A stretch of 45,797 nucleotides of DNA from Gammaproteobacteria bacterium (GTDB lineage: Bacteria > Pseudomonadota > Gammaproteobacteria > Acidiferrobacterales > Sulfurifustaceae): contig JAOTWF010000014.1 of the NCBI GenBank assembly GCA_029863005.1, forward strand, positions 1-45,797, in the 5' to 3' direction. The notes beneath the pieces were generated by a model, which was given only the letters and a program-made list of their open reading frames with translations, ran no database searches and was not told the origin of the DNA. Position numbers and translations under genes: made by a program. This document shows positions 18,715 to 27,990 of this stretch, one piece after another. Numbering within the stretch: the stretch's first letter is position 1; each line of letters begins with the position of its first letter.

Positions 18715-18944
18715 TTCGGTACTCACGCCAGGCGCCGCGTGCGCGAACCCATATCAATGAACGCTGATGAAAAAGCGGTATGGCCCGGTCGGAACGAGGC
18801 CGGAACTATACGCACCGCCCCCGGGAGCGTCAATCTGGCGTGGCCAAATTATAGGTCAAAATCGCAGTTTATCTGCTTGGCGCATCGCCGTGACACATGC
18901 GAAGATGCACCGGGCGCACCCGTTCGCGCCGCGGCCTGAAAATC

Positions 18945-19799
18945 ATGAGCGCACGTATCCTCGACGGAAAAAAAATCGCACAAGAATTTCGCGCTGAGAT
19001 TAAACAGCGGGTCATTCACCGCACCGCCACGGGCAAACGACCCCCCGGGCTTGCCGTCATCAAAGTGGGCGAAGACACCGCCTCGGAGGTTTACGTGCGC
19101 AACAAGCGCGAGGCTTGCGCCGAAGCCGGTTTCATTTCGTTCGATTTCGATATGCCGGCGGATGTTTCCCAGCAGAATATCCTGACTCGAATCGACCAGC
19201 TGAATACGAATCCGGATGTGGACGGGATTCTCGTGCAGCTGCCGCTCCCTAAACACGTTGACCAGACCATCATCATCGAACGCATTCATCCGGATAAGGA
19301 CGTGGATGGATTTCATCCCTACAACATTGGGCGGCTGGCTCAGCGTATCCCACGATTACGCCCGTGCACACCCTTCGGAATCATGCGGCTGCTCAATCAC
19401 ACCGGCGATTCCTTGGAAGGCAAGGAAGCTGTGGTGGTCGGGGCCTCGAACATTGTCGGGCGACCCATGTCGCTTGAGCTCCTGCTGGCCGGATGTACCG
19501 TTACCACTTGCCACCGTTACACAAAGGATCTTCCCGGCCATATCGCCCGCGCCGATGTGCTGGTGGTCGCCGTCGGAAAACCAGGCATGGTCAAGGGCGA
19601 TCGGATCAAACCCGGAGCTATCGTCGTTGACGTCGGGATCAACCGGCTTCCCAGCGGTAAACTGGTAGGCGATGTGGATTTCGAATCTGCCAGAAAACGC
19701 GCGGGATGGATCACGCCGGTACCCGGGGGTGTCGGGCCCATGACGGTAGCCACATTACTCTCGAACACGCTGGATGCGGCGGGGTATCGAGGCAAGTAA
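18945..19799 (+). CDS. folD: bifunctional methylenetetrahydrofolate dehydrogenase / cyclohydrolase, FolD
   Basis: 284 residues (E. coli 288). Interconverts 5,10-methylene-THF, methenyl-THF and 10-formyl-THF with NADP. Seen: [13 protein letters not shown] with the catalytic lysine, the [13 protein letters not shown] block, the [11 protein letters not shown] motif, the nucleotide motif [14 protein letters not shown] and the C-terminal [13 protein letters not shown]. The ATG at 18945 gives the standard N-terminus ([15 protein letters not shown]); an upstream ATG at 18897 would add sixteen odd residues. First gene of the plus-strand run folD-pgi-mtfA-rhomboid. One-carbon partners thyA and folA lie 3-4 kb downstream and metH 22 kb downstream. 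Confidence 0.96.
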   Translation: MSARILDGKKIAQEFRAEIKQRVIHRTATGKRPPGLAVIKVGEDTASEVYVRNKREACAEAGFISFDFDMPADVSQQNILTRIDQLNTNPDVDGILVQLPLPKHVDQTIIIERIHPDKDVDGFHPYNIGRLAQRIPRLRPCTPFGIMRLLNHTGDSLEGKEAVVVGASNIVGRPMSLELLLAGCTVTTCHRYTKDLPGHIARADVLVVAVGKPGMVKGDRIKPGAIVVDVGINRLPSGKLVGDVDFESARKRAGWITPVPGGVGPMTVATLLSNTLDAAGYRGK

Positions 19800-19802
19800 A
19801 GA

Positions 19803-21221
19803 ATGGTAGTATTGCATCAAGGCCCGATGCTGAAGAGAAAATCCGTGGCGCAATCAAGAAATAACTCACCTGCCAACAACGCTTCCACCTTGTCACGTCT
19901 GCACATTGATACTTCGCGTCTATACCGGGACAGCGTGGGCACGGAAGGCGTGGAACGGTCCGAGATTGACGCCCTCCTGCCCGAACTTCGAAGCGTTCAC
20001 CAGACAATAACAAATGGCTCCGCCGGCGGGTTGGAAGCCGAATACGCTTGTCTAACGCTGCATGACACCATGCCGGAATCCCTGGCACCGATCGAGGCCA
20101 TGGCGGAACAACTCGGCCGCTTCGAAAATATCGCGGTCATCGGGATCGGCGGTTCCAGCCTCGGCGCCAAGGCCGTGCATCAGGCACTCGACATGGAAAT
20201 GTCGGGCGCTTCTCAACCCAAATTGCACTTCCTGGAGAATATTGACCCACGTCATCTGGACAGGATGCTGCGGAACTGGGACGCTGAAAAAACGGCCGTC
20301 ATCGCCATCAGTAAATCTGGCGGGACGATGGAAACAGTCTCCCAATATCTGATCTTGCGCAGCTGGCTCGACAAGCAGCTCGGTACGAACAAGGCGCGTG
20401 AACACCAGTGGTTGATCACCGATCCGTCGCTGGGTTGGTTGCGGGAACTGGCACGGCGCGAGGGGCTTACCTCGTTATCGGTGCCCCCACGGGTTGGTGG
20501 GCGTTTTTCTGTGCTCACGGCCGTAGGGTTGTTACCGTTGGCCGTGGCCGGCGTGGATATACGACGTCTGCTTGCCGGGAGTGCCGCCAATGCCGCACGG
20601 TGCACTTCAGACGATCCCCGGGACAACCCGGCGATGGAAATGGCCGCGCTGTTCTATCTGCTCGACGTAAAGCGTGACAAGCGTCTCTCAGTCATGATGC
20701 CCTATGCCGATCCGTTGCAGCTTTTTGGCGACTGGTATCGTCAATTATGGGCCGAATCCCTCGGCAAGCGGATGGAGAGCCGGCCAGGAAAGCCACCGGC
20801 AGGAACGCTGCCGGTGCGTGCCATGGGAGCGGTGGACCAGCACAGCCAGTTGCAGATGTACCTTGAGTCACGATGCGACAAGATTTTCACCTTCATGGCC
20901 ATCGACGACTGGGAACAGAACCTCCCCATCCCGGTGTCAGAAGCTGACCGGAAATATTTTCCCTATCTCGAAAACAAGCGCATGCTGGATGTGCTCGAAG
21001 CCGAATTCCGCGCCACCGTACAGGTAATCTCCGAGGCCGGCCATCCCAGTATGACTTTACGCCTACCTCGACTCGATGCTTACGTGCTGGGCCAACTGAT
21101 TGATCTCTACCAGCGCGCCACGGTCTACACCGGCCTGTTGTATGGCATCAATCCCCTGGATCAGCCCGCCGTGGAGAAGGGCAAGAAACTGGCCATGCAC
21201 CTCCTCGGCGGTGGGCACTAG
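19803..21221 (+). CDS. pgi: glucose-6-phosphate isomerase, short form
   Basis: 472 residues, shorter than the roughly 549 of E. coli Pgi, so it belongs to the compact bacterial type. Seen: the sugar-phosphate motifs IGIGGSSLGAKA and AISKSGGTMET, the signature RVGGRFSVLTAVGLLPLAVAG, the active-site PVRAMGAVDQHSQLQMYLE with the catalytic glutamine/histidine region, and the C-terminal GINPLDQPAVEKGKKLA holding the catalytic lysine. Interconverts glucose-6-P and fructose-6-P in the cytoplasm. Starts 3 bases after the folD stop. The first 40 residues are poorly conserved and an ATG at 19827 is an alternative start. Overlaps or abuts the mtfA-like gene. Confidence 0.93.
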   Translation: MVVLHQGPMLKRKSVAQSRNNSPANNASTLSRLHIDTSRLYRDSVGTEGVERSEIDALLPELRSVHQTITNGSAGGLEAEYACLTLHDTMPESLAPIEAMAEQLGRFENIAVIGIGGSSLGAKAVHQALDMEMSGASQPKLHFLENIDPRHLDRMLRNWDAEKTAVIAISKSGGTMETVSQYLILRSWLDKQLGTNKAREHQWLITDPSLGWLRELARREGLTSLSVPPRVGGRFSVLTAVGLLPLAVAGVDIRRLLAGSAANAARCTSDDPRDNPAMEMAALFYLLDVKRDKRLSVMMPYADPLQLFGDWYRQLWAESLGKRMESRPGKPPAGTLPVRAMGAVDQHSQLQMYLESRCDKIFTFMAIDDWEQNLPIPVSEADRKYFPYLENKRMLDVLEAEFRATVQVISEAGHPSMTLRLPRLDAYVLGQLIDLYQRATVYTGLLYGINPLDQPAVEKGKKLAMHLLGGGH

Positions 21222-21246
21222 CCGCAAACCAGCGCCACCGCGCGCC

Positions 21247-22035
21247 GTGCGTGCGGCAGGTAAGATAAAAAAACTTCTCCATCGCTGGCGAGGGAAGAAC
21301 CGTTCGTTGTCCGATACACTCTGGTCGAAAACCATGCACTCCTCAATCTATGCACGCGCATTGCCCCGGAAAGACCAGCAACGATTACACCAGCTTACGG
21401 AAAAACTTCTGTGCACGAAATCCTATGAGGGAGCGTCCGGATTCACCGTCAGCGCTGCGATTCGCGCCCGCATCGCGCTTCACGCGTGCATCCCTGTACT
21501 CAATCTCGGACTGGATTACTATGCCGACTGGGCTTCCATCGTGATCTATCCGGGTGATTTCCGCGTTTACGATGAATCCATGGACGAGTTCGGTGTCGTA
21601 CACCGGGAAATGCTGGACCTGTGCGGCCAGTCTTTGTCCCAAGGCCCGATCGTGCTGTCATGGGAGACCATTCAGGAGGAAAGGAAGACGTTGGGAGATC
21701 ATGACCTGGTGATCCATGAGTGCGCACACAAGCTGGACCTGCTAAATGGTGCTGCCAACGGTTTCCCCCCTTTGCATACTGGGATGAATCGGCGCGCCTG
21801 GGCGCGCGATTTTCACCAAGCCTACCGACAATTTTGCACTGGGCTGGATTCCCGCGGCAGCCATCGACTCGATGCCTATGCGGCCGAAAATCCTGCTGAA
21901 TTTTTTGCCGTACTGAGCGAAACCTTTTTCACTGCGCCACATTTGGTGCATGAAGACTTTCCAGCAGTTTATGTTCACCTGCAAGATTTCTTTCGTCAGG
22001 ACCCCGACCGAATCATGCGCAGGATAAAGTCGTGA
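21247..22035 (+). CDS. mtfA: MtfA-like zinc metallopeptidase
   Basis: About 262 residues. Related to E. coli MtfA (YeeI), a zinc aminopeptidase that binds and inactivates the glucose repressor Mlc. Seen: an N-terminal basic KIKKLLHRWRGK stretch as in the family, ALHACIPVLNLGLDYY, VIYPGDFRV, QGPIVLSW, the zinc motif HECAHKLD and the further acidic ligand region DAYAAENPAEFFAVLSETFF. The start is uncertain: GTG 21247 keeps the family's basic N-terminus; TTG 21307 and ATG 21334 are alternatives, and no clear ribosome binding site distinguishes them. It follows pgi directly and overlaps the rhomboid gene by 4 bases, so co-expression with pgi is likely. Confidence 0.88.
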   Translation: MRAAGKIKKLLHRWRGKNRSLSDTLWSKTMHSSIYARALPRKDQQRLHQLTEKLLCTKSYEGASGFTVSAAIRARIALHACIPVLNLGLDYYADWASIVIYPGDFRVYDESMDEFGVVHREMLDLCGQSLSQGPIVLSWETIQEERKTLGDHDLVIHECAHKLDLLNGAANGFPPLHTGMNRRAWARDFHQAYRQFCTGLDSRGSHRLDAYAAENPAEFFAVLSETFFTAPHLVHEDFPAVYVHLQDFFRQDPDRIMRRIKS

Positions 22036-22727
22036 TTCCGCTCCACGACGACAATCCCACGACCATCAAGCCATTTCTGACAATTGCATTTATCGTATCC
22101 TGCTCCGTGATATTCCTGTGGCAGCTATCGCTCGGGACACGCGGTTTTGAGATGGCGGTGTATCGATTGGGCGTGATACCGGCCGCTCTGCTCGGTGACA
22201 AGACGCTTCCACCTGAACTGGCGATGGTGCCACCGACGCTGACGGTTTTCACCTCCATGTTCATGCATGGTGGCTGGATGCACCTCATCGGTAACATGCT
22301 GTATCTCTGGATATTCGGAAACAATATCGAGGATGCCATGGGTCACGTGCGGTTCGTGGTGTTCTATCTGCTGTGCGGCATTGCCGCCGTATTCGCGCAG
22401 GCCCTGCCCAACATGGAATCTACCATCCCGATGATCGGCGCGAGCGGCGCCATCTCCGGCGTGCTCGGGGCTTACTTACTGCTGTTCCCGCGCGCTCACG
22501 TTCTGGTGCTGGTCCCCCTGGGGTTTTTTACCCGCACCATGTACCTGCCGGCGATGGTGGTACTGGGTTTCTGGTTTCTGCTGCAGCTGATCAATTCGGC
22601 TCTGGCCGATCCCGGCCAGGGTGGCGTGGCCTTCGGCGCGCATATCGGCGGCTTCATCGCGGGCATGGTGCTGTTGCCGCTGTTCAAATATCGCCACGTG
22701 CGCCTGTTCACGCCACCGCGGCACTAG
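22032..22727 (+). CDS. rhomboid family intramembrane serine protease
   Basis: 231 residues with about six membrane helices. Rhomboid hallmarks are present: the loop after helix 1 with TSMFMHGGWMHLIGNMLYLWIFG, the catalytic serine in IGASGAISG, and the catalytic histidine in FGAHIGGFIAG. It should cleave transmembrane segments of other proteins; its targets are unknown. The start is GTG at 22032, overlapping the mtfA stop (GTGA), so the two proteases are coupled. The N-terminus MIPLHDDNPT is typical of the bacterial subfamily with a large L1 loop. It is not GlpG-like, since no cytoplasmic N-terminal domain is present. Confidence 0.93.
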   Translation: MIPLHDDNPTTIKPFLTIAFIVSCSVIFLWQLSLGTRGFEMAVYRLGVIPAALLGDKTLPPELAMVPPTLTVFTSMFMHGGWMHLIGNMLYLWIFGNNIEDAMGHVRFVVFYLLCGIAAVFAQALPNMESTIPMIGASGAISGVLGAYLLLFPRAHVLVLVPLGFFTRTMYLPAMVVLGFWFLLQLINSALADPGQGGVAFGAHIGGFIAGMVLLPLFKYRHVRLFTPPRH

Positions 22728-22814
22728 GCCTCGATGGCTGTTTCTGGAACAACGAGCAGATATACTAACGATCCGATATATCCCCAGTAATATCGTAGTT
22801 ACGGAGACCAACGC

Positions 22815-23609
22815 ATGCGGCAGTACCTCGACCTGATGCGCCACGTGATGCAGCACGGGACACGCAAGGAAGACCGCACCGGCACCGGGACTCTGTCGGT
22901 CTTCGGCCACCAAATGCGGTTCGATCTGGCACAGGGATTCCCCTTCGTCACTACCAAGAAGCTTCACACCAAATCCATCATCCACGAACTGCTGTGGTTT
23001 CTGCGTGGCGACACCAATATTCGTTATCTTAAGGAACACGGCGTCAGCATCTGGAATGAATGGGCCGATGACAACGGAGATCTTGGACCGGTCTACGGCT
23101 CACAGTGGCGCTCCTGGCCCTCCTCCGGCGGTGGCCGGATTGACCAAATCAGCCAGGTGGTACGGGACATCCGTCAGAACCCGGATTCGCGCCGGCTGAT
23201 CGTCAGCGCGTGGAACGTGGCAGATATCGAACGCATGGCGTTGCCTCCTTGCCATCTGCTGTTCCAGTTCTACGTGGCGGAGGCAAAGTTGTCTTGCCAA
23301 CTGTACCAACGCAGCGCCGACATTTTTCTGGGCGTGCCATTCAACATCGCCTCGTATACCCTGCTGACCCTGATGATCGCCCAGGTCACCGGCCTCAAGC
23401 CGGGGGAGTTCATTCACACGCTCGGTGATGCCCATCTATATTTGAACCACCTCGAACAGGCGCAGATCCAGCTCGCACGTGATCCGCGGCCGCTGCCCTC
23501 GATGCGTCTCAATCCCGAAAAAACCTCGCTGTTCGATTTCGATTTCGATGATTTCGAGCTTCTCAACTACGACCCCCATCCCTCCATCAAGGCGCCGGTT
23601 GCGGTGTAA
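22815..23609 (+). CDS. thyA: thymidylate synthase, ThyA
   Basis: 264 residues, the same as E. coli ThyA. Converts dUMP and methylene-THF to dTMP and dihydrofolate. Seen: the opening [15 protein letters not shown], the phosphate-binding arginine region [19 protein letters not shown], the catalytic cysteine in [12 protein letters not shown], the [17 protein letters not shown] dUMP/folate site and the C-terminal [13 protein letters not shown] strong GGAG lies 8 bases upstream of the ATG. folA follows after 5 bases, the common thyA-folA pairing that recycles the dihydrofolate made here. Confidence 0.98.
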   Translation: MRQYLDLMRHVMQHGTRKEDRTGTGTLSVFGHQMRFDLAQGFPFVTTKKLHTKSIIHELLWFLRGDTNIRYLKEHGVSIWNEWADDNGDLGPVYGSQWRSWPSSGGGRIDQISQVVRDIRQNPDSRRLIVSAWNVADIERMALPPCHLLFQFYVAEAKLSCQLYQRSADIFLGVPFNIASYTLLTLMIAQVTGLKPGEFIHTLGDAHLYLNHLEQAQIQLARDPRPLPSMRLNPEKTSLFDFDFDDFELLNYDPHPSIKAPVAV

Positions 23610-23614
23610 ACGCC

Positions 23615-24121
23615 GTGTCTCAGGGAAGGCGCGTTTCACTCATTGCCGCCATGGCGGAAAATCGCGTGATCGGCATCCATAACACCCTGCCCTGGCGCTT
23701 ACCCGCGGATCTTCGGCATTTCCGGCAGCTCACCACCGGTCACCATGTGATCATGGGGCGGCGCAACTACGAGTCCATCGGCAAACCGCTGCCCGACCGC
23801 CACAATATCGTTCTCACGCGCAACCCGTCCTATCACGCACCGGGCTGCCAGGTTAAAAATTCACTCGGGGAGGCACTTCAAGACATTCAGAACGATCCTG
23901 AAATATTTATCATTGGCGGCGCGGAGATTTACCGTCAGGCCCTGGCTTTGGCAGACCGGATATATCTGACGCTGGTTCATGCCGAGATCAACGGGGATAC
24001 CTTTTTTCCAGATTTTGATATGCGTGACTGGAAGGAAACCATCCGTACACGGCACGAGGCTGATGAAAAAAATCCTTATGCCTGCAGTTTCGTGATCTAC
24101 GACAGGATAAAGAGGAAATGA
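23615..24121 (+). CDS. folA: dihydrofolate reductase, FolA
   Basis: 168 residues. Reduces dihydrofolate to tetrahydrofolate with NADPH. Seen: ISLIAAMAENRVIG-like opening (here VSLIAAMAENRVIG), LPWRLPADLRHFRQLT with the catalytic acidic residue replaced in its usual place by Asp of LPADL, the cofactor motif MGRRNYESIGKPLPDR, and IIGGAEIYRQAL. The start must be the GTG at 23615, since no other start gives the conserved first strand. Directly downstream of thyA and overlapping the next gene by 4 bases (ATGA). Confidence 0.96.
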   Translation: MSQGRRVSLIAAMAENRVIGIHNTLPWRLPADLRHFRQLTTGHHVIMGRRNYESIGKPLPDRHNIVLTRNPSYHAPGCQVKNSLGEALQDIQNDPEIFIIGGAEIYRQALALADRIYLTLVHAEINGDTFFPDFDMRDWKETIRTRHEADEKNPYACSFVIYDRIKRK

Positions 24122-24801
24122 AGATCCGTGGCGTCTTGCTGTTGCTGTTATTCCAGCCCCTCCTGGTCGAAGGGGCCGGACCAATGACTCCGCCAGATAG
24201 CCAGGCATCATCCCTGGATTTTTCAATGCGATTCGCCCGTCAGAAAATCCCGCTCGAATATGCCAACCGGATTCAGGACAGCACCATCCGCTGGCTCGGC
24301 GTCAGTCTGCGTGAAAAGGCCGGCAAACACGTGACACTGGGAATGTACGGTGGATACGCCTTTCTCACCCAGACAAACAATCCCGTCACGGCCGGTAAAG
24401 AACTCGACGGGTATCACGCGGGATTCACTTTGCACGGTCTCCTTCTGGAAGGCCAACGAGTCTCTCTCTATGGATCACTCGAATACATCTATCAGAAGAC
24501 GGATCACAAGAATGACGCGCAGACGGTTGTGATTGATTGGGTGCAGTCGCAGGCCCAGATTGGCGTCATGGTGAACCTGGTTCGGTCATGGCGCCTTTAC
24601 GGCGGGGGGAGCTACGGCAAAGTCGACGGCGAGGAACGTGCCAGCGGTTCGATCAATCACACCTTGTCTTTCGAACGCGGCGCCAAATCGGGGGGTTTTC
24701 TCGGTCTCGACCTGAACGTGGAGACGGACGGCTATATCGGCATCGAGGCCCGATCAGGACTCGTCCGTGGCGGAGAGATCTATTTTAAGCGGAGATTCTG
24801 A
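24118..24801 (+). CDS. predicted outer-membrane beta-barrel protein (unknown)
   Basis: 227 residues. A short signal peptide (MKIRGVLLLLLFQPLLVEGAG) is followed by alternating amphipathic strands with aromatic girdles (VTLGMYGGYAFL, AGFTLHGLLLEG, RVSLYGSLEYIYQ, WRLYGGGSYGKVDG, YIGIEARSGLV), and the protein ends in phenylalanine (YFKRRF), as outer-membrane barrels do. Eight to ten strands is likely from the length. I do not recognise the family. AGAGGA precedes the ATG, which overlaps the folA stop. It is convergent with fimV, with 9 bases between the stops. Confidence 0.8.
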   Translation: MKIRGVLLLLLFQPLLVEGAGPMTPPDSQASSLDFSMRFARQKIPLEYANRIQDSTIRWLGVSLREKAGKHVTLGMYGGYAFLTQTNNPVTAGKELDGYHAGFTLHGLLLEGQRVSLYGSLEYIYQKTDHKNDAQTVVIDWVQSQAQIGVMVNLVRSWRLYGGGSYGKVDGEERASGSINHTLSFERGAKSGGFLGLDLNVETDGYIGIEARSGLVRGGEIYFKRRF

Positions 24802-24810
24802 AATGAAATA

Positions 24811-27702
24811 TCAGGCGATCTGGGACGATAGTTCCTGCGCCTGTTTCTTTTGTGCGTCGCTGCCTTCCGTTATCACTTCCTGCAGAATACTGCGCGCGCC
24901 CTCGGCATCGCCCATATCAATGTAGGCCTTGGCCAGATCAAGTTTAGTTGCCGCCTCATCCCACTGCGCGGAGACCTTACCATCCCCGGAGGGGGCGACG
25001 GCTGAGTCCAGGTCGACTTCCGCCCCGGCCGCAGGCGCAGCCGGTTCCGGTTCCCATTTAATTTCATCGGCGGGTTCCGCTGGCGTTTCAGTGGCCGCGT
25101 CAAAATTGATGGAGTTATCCGACGGTGAGCCAAAATCGAGAGAATCAAGACTCGGCTCTTCTTTGGGTTTGGGAGCAGGCTCAGGCATGGACACCGAAAA
25201 ATCTTCACTGACTTCAGTGGACTTGGCTTCCTCTGCCGCCGGTGTCTCAAGATCAAAATCGAAGTCATCAATAGTTTCAATCTTTGTCGTTTCGGCACCG
25301 GGGCTCTTGAAATTAACCCCCGATGTCGCTGGCGCCGTCGTCACGACGGACTCCACCACAGGAGCCGTAGCGGGCTTGGTCGGCGGTACGGCTTCCGGGG
25401 CCTTGCCCGGGACGCCGCCACGGAACATCGGGTTGTCCGGATTAAGCTTGCGTCCCATTTCTTCTACTTTGCCCCAGATCTTGCCCCCACGACCGCCCTG
25501 CGCCGCGTAGACTTCCTCGGCTAATGTTTCGAACGCGGAGACATCATTGCGCTGGTGGTAGATCTCGAGAAGCTTAAGCTTGATCTCCTGGCGATCCGGA
25601 TTCTTGACCATGGCCTCCTTAAGAATCTCCTCGGCCGTTTCGTCTCGTCCGTAGGCCAGATAAACCTCGGCTTCAGCAATCGGATCCACTTCATCGGTAT
25701 GGATGTTGCCCATGCCGCCTTGGCTGAAATCGCTCAGGAACGATGTATCACCGCCAGTGGTGGCGGCTACCGGTTGCTGACCCGCCACGGTTCCCGTGGT
25801 CGCGGGTTGGTCGGTACTGATGGCATCGGCCGAAAGAATGCTCTCCTCAAATTCAGCGATGGATCTCTGACGGCGGCGGAAATAGACAAGCGCGATCCCT
25901 CCGCTCAGCAACACGACAATGCCAATCAGGACCGGCATCAAGAGATCACTTTGTACCGCGTCCATGACCGTGGCCAGGAAGTCCTTTTCCTGCGGCGGTG
26001 GCGGGGGTGGCGGCACACGCTTTTTCGGCGCGGCCGGCGCGGGTTTGGCGACTGGCGGCGGGAGAGGTTCAACCTTGGGTTTTTCCACCGCGGCCGGCGC
26101 GGGGGAAGGTTCTACGGGCTTGGCGACCGGTTCCGTCGGTTTGGGCTCTGGTGCCTTTTTCTGTTGGGCCAAACTTTGGCTTTCCAGTTCAATCAGGCGA
26201 GATTCTTTTTTAAGTTGCGAACGTACCAGCCCAACCTTGTCGCTGAGTTCCTGGTTTTCGAGCCGCTTGGACTCGAGGGACTCTTCCAGCGTGGCGGCAC
26301 GTTCGGCCAGCGCCTGTTTCTCGCGAGTAGTCGTTTCTTTAGCGGATTCCTTTTCTGATACGGCTTTGTCCGGGGTGCTCTTCTCCTGTTGCAGGGTGTT
26401 GCGCACGATTTTAAGCAGTTCATCCTGCTTGCCCTTGTCAGCCGCGCTCGGTGCCGGTTTTAACGGCTTCGCCGTTTCTTTCTTAGGCTCCGGCATCACG
26501 GCAGACTTCTCCGCCACAGGTTGCTCCGGTGCGGGCGGCGGCGCGACTGCGGGGGCTTCCGTCACCTTGACGGCACCACTGGCACTCGCCAGCTTCAGTT
26601 TGTATTCTTGCCAGGCATCGTATTGCGCGCGGAACTCCCGCCGCGCCTGAGAAGGTGTGACGGATTCCACTTCCGCACGTTCGGGAAACTTGAGTATCTT
26701 GCCCGCCCTCAGGTTGTTGACGTTGTTCCCGAAAAAAGCATCTTTGTTGGTCCGATAAATCGCCAGAATCATTTGCTCGATGCTCACGTCCCGGTTTCCG
26801 CCTTGCGCTTTCTCTGCAATGCGCCAGAGCGTGTCACCACGTTTAACGCTGTATTCCGACATGTCCGCCAGCGCCGGAGAGATTTTTGGTTCATCCAGCG
26901 TTGGCGTTTTCGGTGTCTCCTCCGCCTTGGGGGCAGCTTCCAGCGGTTCTACAGTGGGTGTCGCAGATACATCCGGTTCAGTGTCGAGCGCGATATGCGG
27001 CGGACCAAATTTTTTTGGTTCCGTCAGAATTTCCGTGGAAGAAACTTCTTTTACAACTTCTTTTTGGGGAGGCGTTTCTTCTGGCTTCAATTCCTCGGTT
27101 GCTTTCTGTTCTTTCGGAATTATGGCGACAGGTGGGATTTCTGCTTTCGTCATCTCCACCGGTGGCGCCTCCGCCACGGGTGGCGGTGGTGCGAGAGGCT
27201 GTGCTATCGGCATCGGAGGCGGCAGTGGCTCTGGCGCGGGAGGCGTAACGACGGGTGTTTCGACCGGAGCGGTCTTGCCAGTGATCCGGTAAGGTGGATC
27301 AATCAGCGCGGTGTACTCACGCACGAGACGCCCACCCGGCCATTCAACTTGAAGCAATAAATGGAGAAACGGTTCGTCTACCTGTTGATCGGTGCGCAGG
27401 CTAAGGAAATGTCGCCCATCGGATTTCCGATCAACGACAAATTTAATTTGGGAAAGAAACGGAAGTCGATCGACACCTACGGTATTGAAGTCAGCGCGAG
27501 AGGCCAGCGATATCGCCAGCCCTTTAAGCTCCTTGTCAGTAATGGAAGTGAATTCAATCTCGGCATTGAGCGGTTCGTTCAAAGCAGAAAGAACTTTGAG
27601 TTTGCCTAATGCCAGCGCATGACCGGCCACCGGGAACAGCGCCATGATGCCGATAAGCAGCCATTGAGATACGAGCGCTAGCCCCCTCCTGTTCCGAAGC
27701 AT
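24811..27702 (-). CDS. fimV: FimV-type peptidoglycan-binding hub protein
   Basis: 963 residues. The conserved FimV N-terminal domain (about 33-140: ALGKLKVLSALNEPLNAEIE to VREYTALIDPP) is followed by a proline/glutamate-rich stretch and a LysM domain (YSVKRGDTLWRIAEKAQGG, about 285-345) that binds peptidoglycan. A coiled coil (about 430-510), another proline-rich stretch, a membrane helix (LLMPVLIGIVVLLSGGIAL, about 590-610) and a long acidic cytoplasmic part ending in the conserved FimV tail (TKLDLAKAYIDMGDAEGAR) complete it. It organises type IV pili secretin assembly and polar proteins. I chose ATG 27700-27702 because AGAGGGG lies 8 bases upstream. Its usual neighbour asd is upstream; truA is not next to it here. 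Confidence 0.93.
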   Translation of the reverse strand: MLRNRRGLALVSQWLLIGIMALFPVAGHALALGKLKVLSALNEPLNAEIEFTSITDKELKGLAISLASRADFNTVGVDRLPFLSQIKFVVDRKSDGRHFLSLRTDQQVDEPFLHLLLQVEWPGGRLVREYTALIDPPYRITGKTAPVETPVVTPPAPEPLPPPMPIAQPLAPPPPVAEAPPVEMTKAEIPPVAIIPKEQKATEELKPEETPPQKEVVKEVSSTEILTEPKKFGPPHIALDTEPDVSATPTVEPLEAAPKAEETPKTPTLDEPKISPALADMSEYSVKRGDTLWRIAEKAQGGNRDVSIEQMILAIYRTNKDAFFGNNVNNLRAGKILKFPERAEVESVTPSQARREFRAQYDAWQEYKLKLASASGAVKVTEAPAVAPPPAPEQPVAEKSAVMPEPKKETAKPLKPAPSAADKGKQDELLKIVRNTLQQEKSTPDKAVSEKESAKETTTREKQALAERAATLEESLESKRLENQELSDKVGLVRSQLKKESRLIELESQSLAQQKKAPEPKPTEPVAKPVEPSPAPAAVEKPKVEPLPPPVAKPAPAAPKKRVPPPPPPPQEKDFLATVMDAVQSDLLMPVLIGIVVLLSGGIALVYFRRRQRSIAEFEESILSADAISTDQPATTGTVAGQQPVAATTGGDTSFLSDFSQGGMGNIHTDEVDPIAEAEVYLAYGRDETAEEILKEAMVKNPDRQEIKLKLLEIYHQRNDVSAFETLAEEVYAAQGGRGGKIWGKVEEMGRKLNPDNPMFRGGVPGKAPEAVPPTKPATAPVVESVVTTAPATSGVNFKSPGAETTKIETIDDFDFDLETPAAEEAKSTEVSEDFSVSMPEPAPKPKEEPSLDSLDFGSPSDNSINFDAATETPAEPADEIKWEPEPAAPAAGAEVDLDSAVAPSGDGKVSAQWDEAATKLDLAKAYIDMGDAEGARSILQEVITEGSDAQKKQAQELSSQIA

Positions 27703-27770
27703 CCTGTACACCCCTCTTGTATTCAACGAACTTCCTTGTCCAAAGGCCTTATAAGACCGGGAGTTAGGTA

Positions 27771-27801
27771 ATTAAATAGCAATACTTTTTACAAATCTCA
27801 A
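27771..27801 (-). promoter_or_regulatory. candidate promoter of fimV
   Basis: In the AT-rich gap before fimV, TTGAGA (complement of 27796-27801) is followed after 17 bases by TATTTA, or after 19 by TTTAAT (complement of 27771-27776). The -35 is good and the -10 is mediocre. Confidence 0.35.
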
Positions 27802-27990
27802 CTAAATATAGCGTACAGATGGTCTTTTACCAGACATCCCCTGGCCGGCAAACTTCCCCCTTCTGCTGAGTTTTGACTGATTTATCGGGTTGTCGACCGG
27901 GCGCGATGACATGGCAATTTCTCAATACCCTCGAAATTAGCGCATAAATGGCGGCCTTTTATATTTATATAGTCCTGCCGCCCACCGACA

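Noticed and set aside
25555-26650. Two long plus-strand open frames opposite fimV
   Set aside because: Low-complexity Gly/Ser/Arg-rich translations that mirror the proline- and glutamate-rich parts of FimV.
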